DNA of 64,000 bases, from assembly GCF_001467955.1 (NCBI RefSeq), contig NZ_LNYR01000022.1:15632-79631 (forward strand), read 5' to 3'. Positions 40,854 to 52,728 of the stretch are shown here, in pieces. The translations under genes were made by a program, and so were the position numbers. Numbering within the stretch: the stretch's first letter is position 1; the number at the start of each line of letters is the position of its first letter. This stretch comes from Legionella quateirensis (GTDB lineage: Bacteria; Pseudomonadota; Gammaproteobacteria; Legionellales; Legionellaceae). The notes beneath the pieces were generated by a model. That model made no database searches, was not told where the DNA came from, and saw nothing but the letters and a program-made list of their open reading frames with translations.

Positions 40854-42410
40854 CTAAGTCGGCATGGACTCCAGTTCAAAGGTTATTTCTTTATGCTCCT
40901 CAGGATTTAATACGATTTGAGACATATAGAGAATAATGATGCTTAAAGGCAGCAGGCACATGAGATCTACTGGAAATTTAAGGACACCAATTCCGCCAAA
41001 AGATCCAAGGTACGAAACCAAAAGCAGTGAAAACATATAGAATATAAACCAATATAAGGAGTAGTTATGAAGGATAAAACTCTTACGATGGTAGGCAAAA
41101 CTGATTAATAGACCGATCAATAAAGCGACATCAAGTTTCCATAAAATAGAGAATCCACACCAATACAGCATTAAATTACAAAAATAAAATGCGAGATGAG
41201 AACACACCAGACTGCCTGACAGTTTAAAGGGTCTGTGTGTATTGGGTTGCAATTTGCGCATTGCCAAAAGACAAATAGGCCCAATGCTATAAGAGAGTAT
41301 ACTTGCCGACGATAGGAACGCCACCAGTTTCTGCCAACCGGGAAAGGGTAAAAAGGAAAAAATACCAACCAAAAAATTGGCATAAAGGGTTACATAAGGG
41401 ATCTTGTGACGATTTACTTTTAAAAATAATTTGGGTAAATGATTATTCAAAGCCATGCCGTAAACAATTCTTGACGTTGCGGCGGTATATACAAGGGTAG
41501 TTCCAAAAGGAGAGAAGGCGGCATCAATCATCAACAGAGTAGCGACGACTCCAAGACCCAGCAATAAAGTCAGTCCAACCAAGGGACCGCTATCACCAGG
41601 ATAACTTAATGCACTCCATCCGTGGGTCAAGTATTTTTGCGGCATGGCTGCAATAAAACTGAGTTGCAACATGAAATAAAGAAGAAAACCAATCAGAACA
41701 GCACCCAGTATGGCAATTGGAATGTTGCGTTGTGGGTTTTTAACTTCTCCTGCCAGAATCAGGCCATTTTGAAATCCGGTAAACGCAAAAATAACACCAC
41801 CTGCTGATAGTGCGGAAAAAATATTCACCCAGCTGCTTTTATCGCCCAGACTCAGACTAATATTTCCCATGTCAGGGGCGCTGTGCAGAAGAGCGATGAT
41901 TGCCACGCTGGGCAGGGCAAATTTGATGAGGCTGGCATATTTGTTACATTCTGCCAGTAACTTGATGCCGTATGAGTTGAGAATGACGACAAACAGCATA
42001 ATGCCGATGGCTACAATATAGCCTGTTCCTGACAGTTTAAGCGTTGCCGGATCGTCAACAATCAGTGTGGGGAAAAAATGACTGGAATACTGAAGGATTG
42101 CCTGTATTTCAATGGGAGTCATTACGACGTATGAAAGCCATGAAGTCCAGGCAAATAAAAAACCTACTTCCTGTCCATGAGTATAAGTTGGATAATTTGA
42201 CATCCCTCCGGAAACGGGAAACATAGTACCCAGTTCACATAAGGGAAGAGCGATGAATAGCATGAACAGAGCGGCAATGATCCAGCTTATCAATGCGTTG
42301 CTTCCCGCCATCTGGGCGCTGATATAAGGACTAAAAAGCCAACCTGAACCAATCATTCCGCCAGCAGAGGCGACCAATATATTAATAGTTGAGATATCAC
42401 GTTTTAACAA
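40854..42410 (-). CDS. APC-superfamily amino acid permease
   Basis: A 518-residue inner-membrane carrier with about 12 helices. The APC signature is clear in helix 1 (ASAGGMIGSGWLFSPY), followed by PLCELGTMFPVSGGMSNYP and by FAFTGFQNGLILAGEVKNP in helix 6. It probably moves amino acids by symport or antiport; substrate not assignable. The start is a TTG (LLKRDIS read as MLKRDIS) with GAGGA 7 nt before it. It follows rmuC by 16 bp on the same strand. Its 3' end has been duplicated downstream. Confidence 0.88.
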   Translation of the reverse strand: MLKRDISTINILVASAGGMIGSGWLFSPYISAQMAGSNALISWIIAALFMLFIALPLCELGTMFPVSGGMSNYPTYTHGQEVGFLFAWTSWLSYVVMTPIEIQAILQYSSHFFPTLIVDDPATLKLSGTGYIVAIGIMLFVVILNSYGIKLLAECNKYASLIKFALPSVAIIALLHSAPDMGNISLSLGDKSSWVNIFSALSAGGVIFAFTGFQNGLILAGEVKNPQRNIPIAILGAVLIGFLLYFMLQLSFIAAMPQKYLTHGWSALSYPGDSGPLVGLTLLLGLGVVATLLMIDAAFSPFGTTLVYTAATSRIVYGMALNNHLPKLFLKVNRHKIPYVTLYANFLVGIFSFLPFPGWQKLVAFLSSASILSYSIGPICLLAMRKLQPNTHRPFKLSGSLVCSHLAFYFCNLMLYWCGFSILWKLDVALLIGLLISFAYHRKSFILHNYSLYWFIFYMFSLLLVSYLGSFGGIGVLKFPVDLMCLLPLSIIILYMSQIVLNPEEHKEITFELESMPT

Positions 42411-42426
42411 GGATAATTCCTCTTGG

Positions 42427-43683
42427 TTACTCAGTTTCGATTAATTCTACTTTAGCCAGCTCCAGCTCATCCAACTCAATTTCTACTGATTCAATTTTTT
42501 GGAAGCGCGAAGTAATTTTTTTGGCGGAAGTATTCACTTCATTGACGTCCTGATGTGCTAAATCAATGTGTTTGGACAGCTTATCCATACGTTTTTCAAA
42601 ACGTTGGAAATCATCTGCAAGAGCGTGTAAATGTTTTTGGATAATGTGTACCTGTTTTCGTGTGGCATCATCTTTAAGTACTGCTTTAGCAGTAGTCAAT
42701 ACAGCCATTAAGGTACTGGGTGAGACCAGCCAAACTTTTAATCGTTGTGATAATGAAATCAGATCTGGGTAATTAGCATGAATTTCCGCAAAAATGGATT
42801 CAGCAGGTATAAACATCATGGCACCATCTGTGGTTTCATTGGGGATGATGTATTTTTCTGCAATGTCCTTAATGTGTTTCTGGATGTCCTGACGAAATTG
42901 CTGTTGGATGGATTTTCTTTCAACGGACATGGCATCCGTGTTGATTAAGCGTTGATAGGTTTCCAGGGGAAATTTGGCATCGATTACTACATTGCCTGTA
43001 GGTTCTGGTAAAAATAAAATACAATCTGCCCGTTTTTGATTGCTCAGAGTGTATTGCATTTGATAATGAGCGCTTGGGATCATATTGCTGATTAATGTCG
43101 AAAGTTGCACTTCGCCAAAGGCGCCTCGGGCTTTTTTGTCCACCAGTACATCCTGTAAACTGACCACATGATTGGACAGTTCGGTAATTTTCTTTTGCGC
43201 TTCATCAATAATGGTCAGTCGTTTGACTACATCAATAAATGTTGATGATGTCTTTTCAAAACCTTCGGTTAATTTATGGTTAACCTGCTGAGTCAGGCTG
43301 TGCAGATGATTGCGTATTTCTTCCGTAAGAAGGTGTAAATGAGAGGTGAGTGAGCCTGCATGCTGCTGAAAACTATGACTCATTTGTTCACGAACATCAG
43401 TCATTTGTTTTTGAATCGTATCACTGATGATTTGTTGAGTAATCAGTTGTCCATGAGCTATTTTCTCATTAATACTGTTTTGGCTGCTTTGATATGATTG
43501 AGCCAGATCCATATGCAACTGGTGCAATTGAGTGGTCAGAGCGTGCTGGATTTTTTCGTTAATACTTTCGCTCAGCGCTTTTTGTTGATGTTGCTTTTTG
43601 ATAAACCAGAGTGTCAGGATCACTTGCAGGGCAATAGCGCATGCTATGCCCTCAATAAGGGTGAAGGAAGAAAAGGATATCAT
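42427..43683 (-). CDS. rmuC: DNA recombination protein RmuC
   Basis: RmuC proteins limit inversions at short inverted repeats and belong to the PD-(D/E)XK nuclease-like fold. The 418-residue protein has an N-terminal membrane segment (residues about 8-28), a long coiled coil (about 30-180), and the RmuC core with KARGAFGEVQL, VIDAKFPLE and MMFIPAESIF. Length is somewhat below E. coli RmuC (475). It starts 3 bp after the DUF4785-like gene ends, so the two are probably co-transcribed with the permease. Confidence 0.93.
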   Translation of the reverse strand: MISFSSFTLIEGIACAIALQVILTLWFIKKQHQQKALSESINEKIQHALTTQLHQLHMDLAQSYQSSQNSINEKIAHGQLITQQIISDTIQKQMTDVREQMSHSFQQHAGSLTSHLHLLTEEIRNHLHSLTQQVNHKLTEGFEKTSSTFIDVVKRLTIIDEAQKKITELSNHVVSLQDVLVDKKARGAFGEVQLSTLISNMIPSAHYQMQYTLSNQKRADCILFLPEPTGNVVIDAKFPLETYQRLINTDAMSVERKSIQQQFRQDIQKHIKDIAEKYIIPNETTDGAMMFIPAESIFAEIHANYPDLISLSQRLKVWLVSPSTLMAVLTTAKAVLKDDATRKQVHIIQKHLHALADDFQRFEKRMDKLSKHIDLAHQDVNEVNTSAKKITSRFQKIESVEIELDELELAKVELIETE

Positions 43684-43686
43684 GCA

Positions 43687-44862
43687 TTATTCCACTAATT
43701 GGGTAAGCTTGATAGGTTGATTATATTGGTAAACAGTTTTTAGCTGACCGTAATCTATCAAACGTAAATAACCTAAATAAAGACTATCGTCTGCTAATTG
43801 ATTGGAATTGTCAAAGGTAAATTGAATAACCTGTTTTCCAGGTTCAAGCCATTGCGCCCGTTGGGAGGTCTCAATAGGGGTTACTTCACCTTTACCATTT
43901 TTTCGATATAAGACACTCTGTAGTGCGTAGCGGCTTGCAGTAGCTACATCAAGGGTTGCGACAAAGGTTAAGGGTTTTGATGATAATTTCTTGACACTTA
44001 TCATACTGGCAGAGGGAACAGAATAAGAAAACGCGGTGTGTCCGCTACGTCGAATCAGTTGTTGTCCATATTCAGACTGGATGTTCGTTTCAAGATACCA
44101 ATTCTCGCCATGGTCATTGCTTTCCGAGTTTAATACTGTAGTGGCTTCAAACTGGTTTTTTTTAACCTTGCTTAATTTCAGAGGTACATATTGTCCGCCG
44201 GGTCCAATGAGCGATGCATTAATATCATAAATATCATGATCGATATAATCATCGACCAACGTTATTTTTGCAGTTAACTTATCGCCATATTGATAATGGA
44301 TTGAGTCCGTCTGGACATCCAGATAGGTTGGGGAAAATTTGTCATACACGTTAATCAGATAGGCGTCTGCATCATTTGATGAGTGCTCTTCGCTTTTAAG
44401 AATGAATGTTCCAAAACCTAGCTCAGGCTTTATTTGCAGCATGGTTTGATGTTTTGTCGATAAGGTTTTATCACCAAAAGGTTCATCCTGACTGAATAAG
44501 GCTGAGGCTTCCTGTAAACTCAATAATTGATTTTTAGGCGTTTTGATTTTTAACTGTGGAATCAGTTTATTTTGCATGGGAGTAATGCGCACAACTGCTC
44601 CCGGGGCTGTTGTGGTGATCAGGACTCCAGCACGAAGCTGTTCCAGGCTGATGCGTTCTTTATAGCCATAACTTTTTTGGCTGTTATTGATTGTACGATT
44701 CAATGGCTCATTGGATATGCTCCATTTATCCTGCAAATTTTCATGAGATAATTGACTGCACACATCACACTCATAGGATTTGACAGGTTGTCTTGGTAAG
44801 GTCAGTGCATGTGCCTGGGTAAAACACAATGCAGAGATTAGTACGAGTTGAGTCGTTTTCAT
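43687..44862 (-). CDS. Exported DUF4785-like protein
   Basis: A 391-residue protein with a signal peptide (residues about 1-19, ending TQAHA before LTLP). A CDVC pair lies near residue 33. The rest is beta-rich with Ig-like character (YLDVQTDSIHYQYGDKLTAK, then LIGPGGQYVPLKL), resembling the DUF4785 family of Legionella and related gammaproteobacteria; this match is from memory. No catalytic motif seen. The start codon overlaps the upstream hydrolase stop (ATGA), so the two exported proteins are translationally coupled and may act together, perhaps as type II secreted products. Confidence 0.7.
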   Translation of the reverse strand: MKTTQLVLISALCFTQAHALTLPRQPVKSYECDVCSQLSHENLQDKWSISNEPLNRTINNSQKSYGYKERISLEQLRAGVLITTTAPGAVVRITPMQNKLIPQLKIKTPKNQLLSLQEASALFSQDEPFGDKTLSTKHQTMLQIKPELGFGTFILKSEEHSSNDADAYLINVYDKFSPTYLDVQTDSIHYQYGDKLTAKITLVDDYIDHDIYDINASLIGPGGQYVPLKLSKVKKNQFEATTVLNSESNDHGENWYLETNIQSEYGQQLIRRSGHTAFSYSVPSASMISVKKLSSKPLTFVATLDVATASRYALQSVLYRKNGKGEVTPIETSQRAQWLEPGKQVIQFTFDNSNQLADDSLYLGYLRLIDYGQLKTVYQYNQPIKLTQLVE

Positions 44863-45758
44863 TGTACAGCTCCTTCTGTAGATAAGGCACTTATCAGAAT
44901 TTGATCAAAGCCAAAACAGGAGTGACGGCTTTGGTTATGGCTTAAGGGCGCATTATCTTCGGTTTTATCCCGGTCGTAAAACCACAGTTCTCCAGCAGCC
45001 AGTTGTGAGGTGCAATTTAAAAAACCATCCGCGCACGTGTCCAGATACAGTTTAGTGATTTTCAAACCACTGTTTTGTAAATAACCATTGCAATAACTTG
45101 ATGTAGAAAAGGGAGAGGCATAAACATCGGTCCCCACAATGACTTTAAATGGAGTTGACAGAGAAGGGCGTCCTTTACCGCCTAATAGTAATTCTTCATT
45201 ATAAATGAGCATATCGCCTACACGTTGTTGTTTGACTGCATCAGAGAGATAACCCAGCAACCAGGCAAGGCTGGTTTCAAATACTCCACCGCCAAGAACT
45301 TCATCCGCCAATGGTGTTCCTGAACTGGAGGGTGCTATGGCGATGACCTGACTAATTTTGTGTTTCAGTGCCAGATAGCGACCGTCATAAGTAGGATTGG
45401 AGAGTATCCAGCGAATAATATTGGCGCCATCAGAGTGGGTGTAGACGGTCATGGAACTGATGTTTTTTCCTTTAATAAACTCAAGGAGTTGGTCTGCGAC
45501 GCAGTTTGCAGCGTCTTCATGCCACATATACTGACTAAAATCGCAATGTACTACTAACAGGTTTTCCGGTTTAGCCAGGGCTTTAGAAATACTGTCAACA
45601 AAATCTGTTTTCCAATAACCACCATAGGCGTCTTCTCTATGATCACGGGTACCATGTACTAAAGCGATGCCTGGATTGGGTGTGTTTTCTGGAAGAGCCT
45701 GGATTAAAGTTGAGAATAAAAACAAACAGAGAGCTATTATTTTGCGTTGAAGGTCCAT
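44859..45758 (-). CDS. Exported alpha/beta hydrolase, lipase-like
   Basis: A 299-residue protein with a signal peptide (residues about 5-21, ALCLFLFSTLIQA). Features of alpha/beta hydrolases are an oxyanion-type HGTRDHREDAYGGYW segment near 35 and a nucleophile elbow YTHSDGAN with S109, where Thr replaces the first Gly of G-x-S-x-G. D/H candidates lie towards the C-terminus (HSCFGFD near 280). Six or more cysteines suggest disulfides in the periplasm or outside the cell. It could be a secreted lipase or esterase; substrate unknown. It is coupled to the DUF4785-like gene by ATGA. Confidence 0.75.
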   Translation of the reverse strand: MDLQRKIIALCLFLFSTLIQALPENTPNPGIALVHGTRDHREDAYGGYWKTDFVDSISKALAKPENLLVVHCDFSQYMWHEDAANCVADQLLEFIKGKNISSMTVYTHSDGANIIRWILSNPTYDGRYLALKHKISQVIAIAPSSSGTPLADEVLGGGVFETSLAWLLGYLSDAVKQQRVGDMLIYNEELLLGGKGRPSLSTPFKVIVGTDVYASPFSTSSYCNGYLQNSGLKITKLYLDTCADGFLNCTSQLAAGELWFYDRDKTEDNAPLSHNQSRHSCFGFDQILISALSTEGAVQ

Positions 45759-45897
45759 TTCTAAAATACCCCAATTAAATCAGAAACGTATCTATATCAT
45801 AATTAGGTTCATGGATACAAGCGGTATAAAATGAAGTGTAAAGTGTACTTTTTTGATGTTCGAAAGTAGGAATAAAAGTGATAAACTGGATTTTTAA

Positions 45898-47940
<2,043 letters not shown>

Positions 47941-47972
47941 AAATGACCCTCGCTAATCGGTGTGAGATAAGG

Positions 47973-48105
47973 TAATTTCTCAATATCCTGGGAAACGTCA
48001 CCGCGAACGCAGTGAGGGATCTCCTGATAGTGGTACTGTGCCTGCATTTGAAGATCCTTTACTACGTTCAGGATTACGAAATTTCCGGGGTTATTGAGAA
48101 GTTAC
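47973..48105. mobile_element. MITE-like element with 9-bp flanking direct repeats
   Basis: Imperfect terminal inverted repeats (TAATTTCTCAATATCCTGGG at the left; CCGGGGTTATTGAGAAGTTA at the right) continue into a GAACGCAGTGAGGGATCTCC / AGATCCTTTACTACGTTC palindrome related to the array at 1-568. Exact GAGATAAGG copies flank it (47964-47972 and 48106-48114), as expected for a target duplication. It separates ligA from the ABC transporter genes. Confidence 0.75.
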
Positions 48106-48160
48106 GAGATAAGGATATACTTTCATGAATATTCTATTATTTTTGGCACAGGGAATTTAA

Positions 48161-50341
48161 GTGCGGCGACTTTCTGTTAAAGTGATGTTGTTGGTTTTAT
48201 TGCACTACAGCCTGGGCTTGGCTAATGCCAGCTCCTGGGTGTTAAATAATCCTTATCCTGAAAATGAATCCAATGAAAATATTTATTATTCATCTTTTAA
48301 TGAGCAACCTAAAACCCTGGATCCGGCAAAATCCTATTCCGCCAATGAGTATGTTTTTATTGCCCAGATTTACGAACCATTACTTGAATACGATTATTAT
48401 CTAAGACCTTATCAATTAATTCCGTTAACGGCCACTCAATTACCCCAGATTAGGTATCTGGATGATAAACGAAATCCAATTCCGTCTGGTGAACAGATTA
48501 ACCCCTCGTACAGTGTTTATACCATCCAAATTAAGAAAGGAATTTTTTATCAACCTCACCCCGCTTTTGCCAGAACTAAAAAAGGCACCTATCGCTACCA
48601 TCATTTGTCAGAAGATTATCTTGATGATCACGATATTAATCAATTATCTGATTTTAAGTATACAGATACCAGAGAACTGGTCATTGATGATTATATTTAT
48701 CAAATTAAACGGATGGCTAATCCTGTGGTGAATTCACCAATCTATGGATTAATGAGTCATTATATAGAAGGTTTTAAGGAGTATGGTGAAACAGTTCCCC
48801 AGGTACCCTTATCAAATTATCGCTACATCGATTTGAGAAAATACCCCTTGCAGGGAATAAAAAAAATTGATGACTATACTTTTGAACTGACTTTGAAAGG
48901 GCAGTACTCACAATTTTTATTCTGGTTGGCTATGCCTTTTTTTTCCCCGGTTCCCTGGGAAGCCGATTTGTTTTATTCACAACAAGGTATGGATGATAAA
49001 AACTTATCTTTCGGTTGGTATCCAGTGGGTACGGGCCCGTTTATGTTGGCTCAAAATAATCCAAACAGACAGATGGTTTTAGAAAAAAACCCGAATTATC
49101 GTGAAGTCTATTTTCCAGTAGATGCTACTGAGAGGGATAGACGAGAAGGATTTACAACGAATATAGGCAAAAGGTTACCCTTGATTGCCAAGGCAGTTTA
49201 TACCCTTGAAAAAGAATCCATTCCTCGTTGGAACAAATTCATGCAAGGATACTATGACATTTCTGGGGTCAGTGCCGACAGTTTTGATCAGGCAATCCAT
49301 ATAAACCGTTTTGGAGAAGCGATTTTAAGCCAGGAAATGGTAGATAAAAAATTACATTTAACGCAAACCCTTGAGCCTTATATTTTTTATATGGGCTTTA
49401 ATATGCTCGATAGTGTAGTCGGCGGACGAAGCGAACGGGCACGTAAATTAAGGCAAGCCATATCCATTGCAGTGAATTACGATGAAAACATAGCCATATT
49501 TTTTAATGGTCGTGGTATTCCTGCTCAAGGCCCCATTCCCCCTGGGATTTTCGGTTATAAGGAAGGAAAAGAGGGCATTAATCCCTATGTTTATCAATGG
49601 ACAGATAATGCGCGTCAACGGCGTTCATTGGTTGAGGCACAACAATTGATGAGACAGGCAGGATATCCTGATGGCATTGATCCCAAAACTGGCAATGCTC
49701 TGATTTTGCATTACGATGTGACCACCAAAGGTGGTCCTGAAGATAAATCCATGTTGGACTGGATGCGAAAGCAATTCGCCAGTATCGGTATTGATCTGAA
49801 CATCAGAGCGACTTTGTATAACCGATTTCAGGAGAAAATGCGAACTGGAGATGCGCAAATCTTCAGCTGGGGTTGGAATGCGGATTATCCGGATCCTGAA
49901 AACTTCCTGTTTCAACTCTACAGTAAAAATGGAAAAGTGAAATTTGGGGGCGAAAATGCAGCGAATTATTATAACCCTGAGTTTGATCGTTTATTTGATT
50001 TAATGAAAAATCGAAGTAATGATGAGCTCAGGCAGAAATATATAGATAAGATGGTGGAGTTAGTCCGGTATGATGCGCCCTGGGTATGGGGTATGCATCC
50101 AGAAGATTTTATTTTATCTCAAAGTTGGGTTTCTAATGTAAAACCTAATGCCATAGCGCTCGGTACTTTAAAATATGTTTCTATAAATACCAAGGAACGC
50201 AATACATTACGCGATGTCTGGAATCAACCTGTATTTTGGCCTTTGATTGTCATTATACTTTTGTTGGTGGCATTAACTCTCCCATTGATAGTGGCATATC
50301 GGAAAAAAGAGAAGCAACCTGCAACGAGGTTTAAATTATAA
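48161..50341 (+). CDS. Peptide ABC transporter substrate-binding protein with C-terminal membrane anchor
   Basis: A 726-residue family-5 periplasmic binding protein (SBP_bac_5 type: YSSFNEQPKTLDPAKSYSAN, then LRQAISIAVNYDENI and QIFSWGWNADYPDPENFLFQ). The start is GTG with AGGGA about 6 nt upstream. The signal peptide ends near residue 24 (LGLANA). Unusually, residues about 697-718 form a hydrophobic helix followed by YRKKEKQ, so the protein is probably anchored in the inner membrane at its C-terminus. It is longer than DppA/OppA (about 540). The stop overlaps the first permease by 1 nt. Confidence 0.88.
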   Translation: MRRLSVKVMLLVLLHYSLGLANASSWVLNNPYPENESNENIYYSSFNEQPKTLDPAKSYSANEYVFIAQIYEPLLEYDYYLRPYQLIPLTATQLPQIRYLDDKRNPIPSGEQINPSYSVYTIQIKKGIFYQPHPAFARTKKGTYRYHHLSEDYLDDHDINQLSDFKYTDTRELVIDDYIYQIKRMANPVVNSPIYGLMSHYIEGFKEYGETVPQVPLSNYRYIDLRKYPLQGIKKIDDYTFELTLKGQYSQFLFWLAMPFFSPVPWEADLFYSQQGMDDKNLSFGWYPVGTGPFMLAQNNPNRQMVLEKNPNYREVYFPVDATERDRREGFTTNIGKRLPLIAKAVYTLEKESIPRWNKFMQGYYDISGVSADSFDQAIHINRFGEAILSQEMVDKKLHLTQTLEPYIFYMGFNMLDSVVGGRSERARKLRQAISIAVNYDENIAIFFNGRGIPAQGPIPPGIFGYKEGKEGINPYVYQWTDNARQRRSLVEAQQLMRQAGYPDGIDPKTGNALILHYDVTTKGGPEDKSMLDWMRKQFASIGIDLNIRATLYNRFQEKMRTGDAQIFSWGWNADYPDPENFLFQLYSKNGKVKFGGENAANYYNPEFDRLFDLMKNRSNDELRQKYIDKMVELVRYDAPWVWGMHPEDFILSQSWVSNVKPNAIALGTLKYVSINTKERNTLRDVWNQPVFWPLIVIILLLVALTLPLIVAYRKKEKQPATRFKL

Positions 50342-51318
50342 TGCTTATTTATTTATTTCGAAGAATAATTTACGCGATTCCCATTTTGTTTGGAATTAAT
50401 TTGTTAACCTTTGTTCTTTTTTTTATGGTCAACACTCCTGACGATATTGCGCGTATGCATCTGGGGAACAAGCATGTTGAGCAAAGTACGGTTGATGATT
50501 GGAAGATGGCTCACGGATATGATTTGCCATTATTTTTCAATCAGAATAAACAAGGAATGAGTCGCTTTGAACAGACTTTGTTTTATCAGAAATCATTGCT
50601 GTTGTTTACCTTTAACTTTGGTGTATCTGATGCAGGACGGGACATCAGTCATGACATTACCTATAGAATGTGGCCAAGTTTGGCGATTGCTGTTCCTATT
50701 TTAATTTTTGGAATTTTAATTAACATATTTTTTGCAATGGGAATGGCGTTTTTCAGGACCTCTTATCTTGATCTGACTGGAGTGGTTATCTGTATCATTT
50801 TAATGTCCATATCCAGTCTTTTTTATATCATCGGTGGTCAGTATCTTTTTGGAAAAATACTGCGTTTGTTCCCTATCTCTGGTTATGATGGGGGTTTTGA
50901 GGCGCTTAAATTTATTATTCTTCCCGTGTTGGTTGCCGTTTTAGGTCAATTAGGAGCTGGGGCCAGATGGTATAGAACTTTGTTTTTGGAGGAAATACAT
51001 AAGGACTATGTTAAAACGGCTAAAGCCAAAGGTTTGTCGGATCAACAGGTATTATTTAAACACGTGTTAAAAAATACCATGCTGCCCATTCTGACAGGAG
51101 TCGTGGTTATTATCCCTTCATTATTTATGGGAAGTCTGGTACTGGAGTCATTCTTTGGAGTGCCCGGTTTGGGTAGTTATATCATAGACGCAATCCAGCA
51201 GCAGGATTTTGCCATCGTTCGTGCCATGGTATTTCTGGGGTCGATTCTCTACATGATTGGACTGGTTATGACGGATTTCTCATATATGCTGGTAGATCCA
51301 CGTGTACGATTGTCATGA
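50341..51318 (+). CDS. Peptide ABC transporter permease, DppB/OppB-like
   Basis: A 325-residue inner-membrane permease with six predicted helices, a large periplasmic loop after helix 1, and the EAA loop EEIHKDYVKTAKAKGLSDQQ that contacts the ATPase. The C-terminal VLESFFGVPGLGSYIIDAIQQQDF is characteristic of DppB-type subunits. It overlaps the binding-protein stop (TAATG). Confidence 0.92.
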   Translation: MLIYLFRRIIYAIPILFGINLLTFVLFFMVNTPDDIARMHLGNKHVEQSTVDDWKMAHGYDLPLFFNQNKQGMSRFEQTLFYQKSLLLFTFNFGVSDAGRDISHDITYRMWPSLAIAVPILIFGILINIFFAMGMAFFRTSYLDLTGVVICIILMSISSLFYIIGGQYLFGKILRLFPISGYDGGFEALKFIILPVLVAVLGQLGAGARWYRTLFLEEIHKDYVKTAKAKGLSDQQVLFKHVLKNTMLPILTGVVVIIPSLFMGSLVLESFFGVPGLGSYIIDAIQQQDFAIVRAMVFLGSILYMIGLVMTDFSYMLVDPRVRLS

Positions 51319-51364
51319 GGAACATTATTTTAATGAGCATTGAATATCACTCGAGAGTTGAATC

Positions 51365-52711
51365 ATGAGCTTTGAATTTCTATGGACAGACACCTGTTTT
51401 CTTACCCTGTTGGTATTAGGGGTGATTATCACTTTATTCAGCTTACGAAAACAACACATCAGATTATCCTTCTCCATCATATTACACCGACCGATAGCGC
51501 TAAGCGCTGCGATTGTATTATTGCTGTTTTTAACTATTGGCGTGCTGGATTCAATCCATCTTAAATCGGGTGAAAGTGGCTCTGATATTGCTGAATCCCT
51601 TTTGGATAAAATTTTAGCTCCCCTTGATACTGCTTATGAAAAAACCTACTCTGCTCCTTTGGCCTTAACTATGTTTGTTACTGAAACCGAGCTGGTGGAT
51701 GGGATTACAAAACAGGTCTATCCTCGCTTAAAGTATCCTCCAGCTTCCATCAACACAGATGCAGATAAAGTGATTGTCATAAAAGCTGTTGCGGAGCGTG
51801 CACTGTTGTATAGTATAGGGATAACCTTAGCCTGTTGGGTGCTGGTTTTTCTAATTAGATTAGCGACGCAGTCGAAGCGATTGTATCAATTAAGCGCTCG
51901 AGGCATCAGTGTTTTATTGACCGTAGGACTGCTCACTTTTGTCGTGCTTTTGAGTTATTGGTTATCACGTTCATTCCATGTCTTTGGAACCGGTCAGATT
52001 GGACAGGATATCTTTTATTTTAGTGTGAAAAGTATTCGAACAGGATTAATTATTGGATTGTTAACTACTTTGTTCATGCTTCCTTTGGCTTTATTTTTGG
52101 GCATAGTCGCTGGATATTTTGGTGGGGTAGTGGATGACATCATTCAATATATTTATACCACTTTAAGTTCTATTCCAGGTGTTTTATTAATCACTGCTTC
52201 AGTTTTATCGTTACAAACCTATATTGCCAGTCATCCGGAGCAATTCGCTACTTTGGCGCAAAGCGCTGATGCCCGATTATTGGCATTATGCCTGATCCTT
52301 GGCGTAACCAGTTGGACCAGTTTATGTCGTTTGTTGCGGGCAGAGGCTTTGAAATTGCGTGAAGTAGATTATGTGATTGCTGCCCGAGCTTTGGGGAGCA
52401 GCTGGTTTACGATCATTCGTAAACACTTGCTGCCTAATGTGATGCATATAGTGGTGATTACGTTGGTGCTGGATTTCAGCTTTTTGGTCATGGCAGAGGC
52501 CGTGCTGTCTTATGTTGGCGTTGGTGTCTCTCCAATGACTATTAGCTGGGGAAACATGATCAATGGTGCTCGACTGGAGTTAGCTCGTGATCCTTTGGTC
52601 TGGTGGCCAATTTTTGCTGCATTTCTTTTTATGTTTATTCTGGTTCTGGCAATTAACTTGTTTGCCGATGCAGTGAGAGATGCATTTGATCCTCATCAAT
52701 CTTTAGCGTAG
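51365..52711 (+). CDS. Peptide ABC transporter permease, DppC/OppC-like, extended N-terminus
   Basis: A 448-residue permease, about 150 residues longer than normal DppC. The typical core starts near residue 200 (GTGQIGQDIFYFSVKSIRTG) and includes the EAA loop EALKLREVDYVIAARALGSS. The extra N-terminal part holds four hydrophobic segments around a ~75-residue soluble loop. No ATP-binding subunit gene follows; a 372-bp gap with a repeat element and then dnaE come next, so the ATPases must come from elsewhere. Confidence 0.88.
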   Translation: MSFEFLWTDTCFLTLLVLGVIITLFSLRKQHIRLSFSIILHRPIALSAAIVLLLFLTIGVLDSIHLKSGESGSDIAESLLDKILAPLDTAYEKTYSAPLALTMFVTETELVDGITKQVYPRLKYPPASINTDADKVIVIKAVAERALLYSIGITLACWVLVFLIRLATQSKRLYQLSARGISVLLTVGLLTFVVLLSYWLSRSFHVFGTGQIGQDIFYFSVKSIRTGLIIGLLTTLFMLPLALFLGIVAGYFGGVVDDIIQYIYTTLSSIPGVLLITASVLSLQTYIASHPEQFATLAQSADARLLALCLILGVTSWTSLCRLLRAEALKLREVDYVIAARALGSSWFTIIRKHLLPNVMHIVVITLVLDFSFLVMAEAVLSYVGVGVSPMTISWGNMINGARLELARDPLVWWPIFAAFLFMFILVLAINLFADAVRDAFDPHQSLA

Positions 52712-52728
52712 TGGAAGTACACTCAGTT

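Larger units (their letters stand above)
40441..40998. repeat. 279-bp direct tandem duplication downstream of the permease
   Basis: The block 40441-40719 is repeated immediately as 40720-40998. Each unit holds one GTAGCC palindromic repeat followed by the last ~145 bp of the amino acid permease coding sequence (minus strand). The right copy runs into the intact permease gene; the left copy ends at the next repeat. Copies differ at scattered positions, chiefly between repeat and stop codon, so the event is not very recent. Confidence 0.9.
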
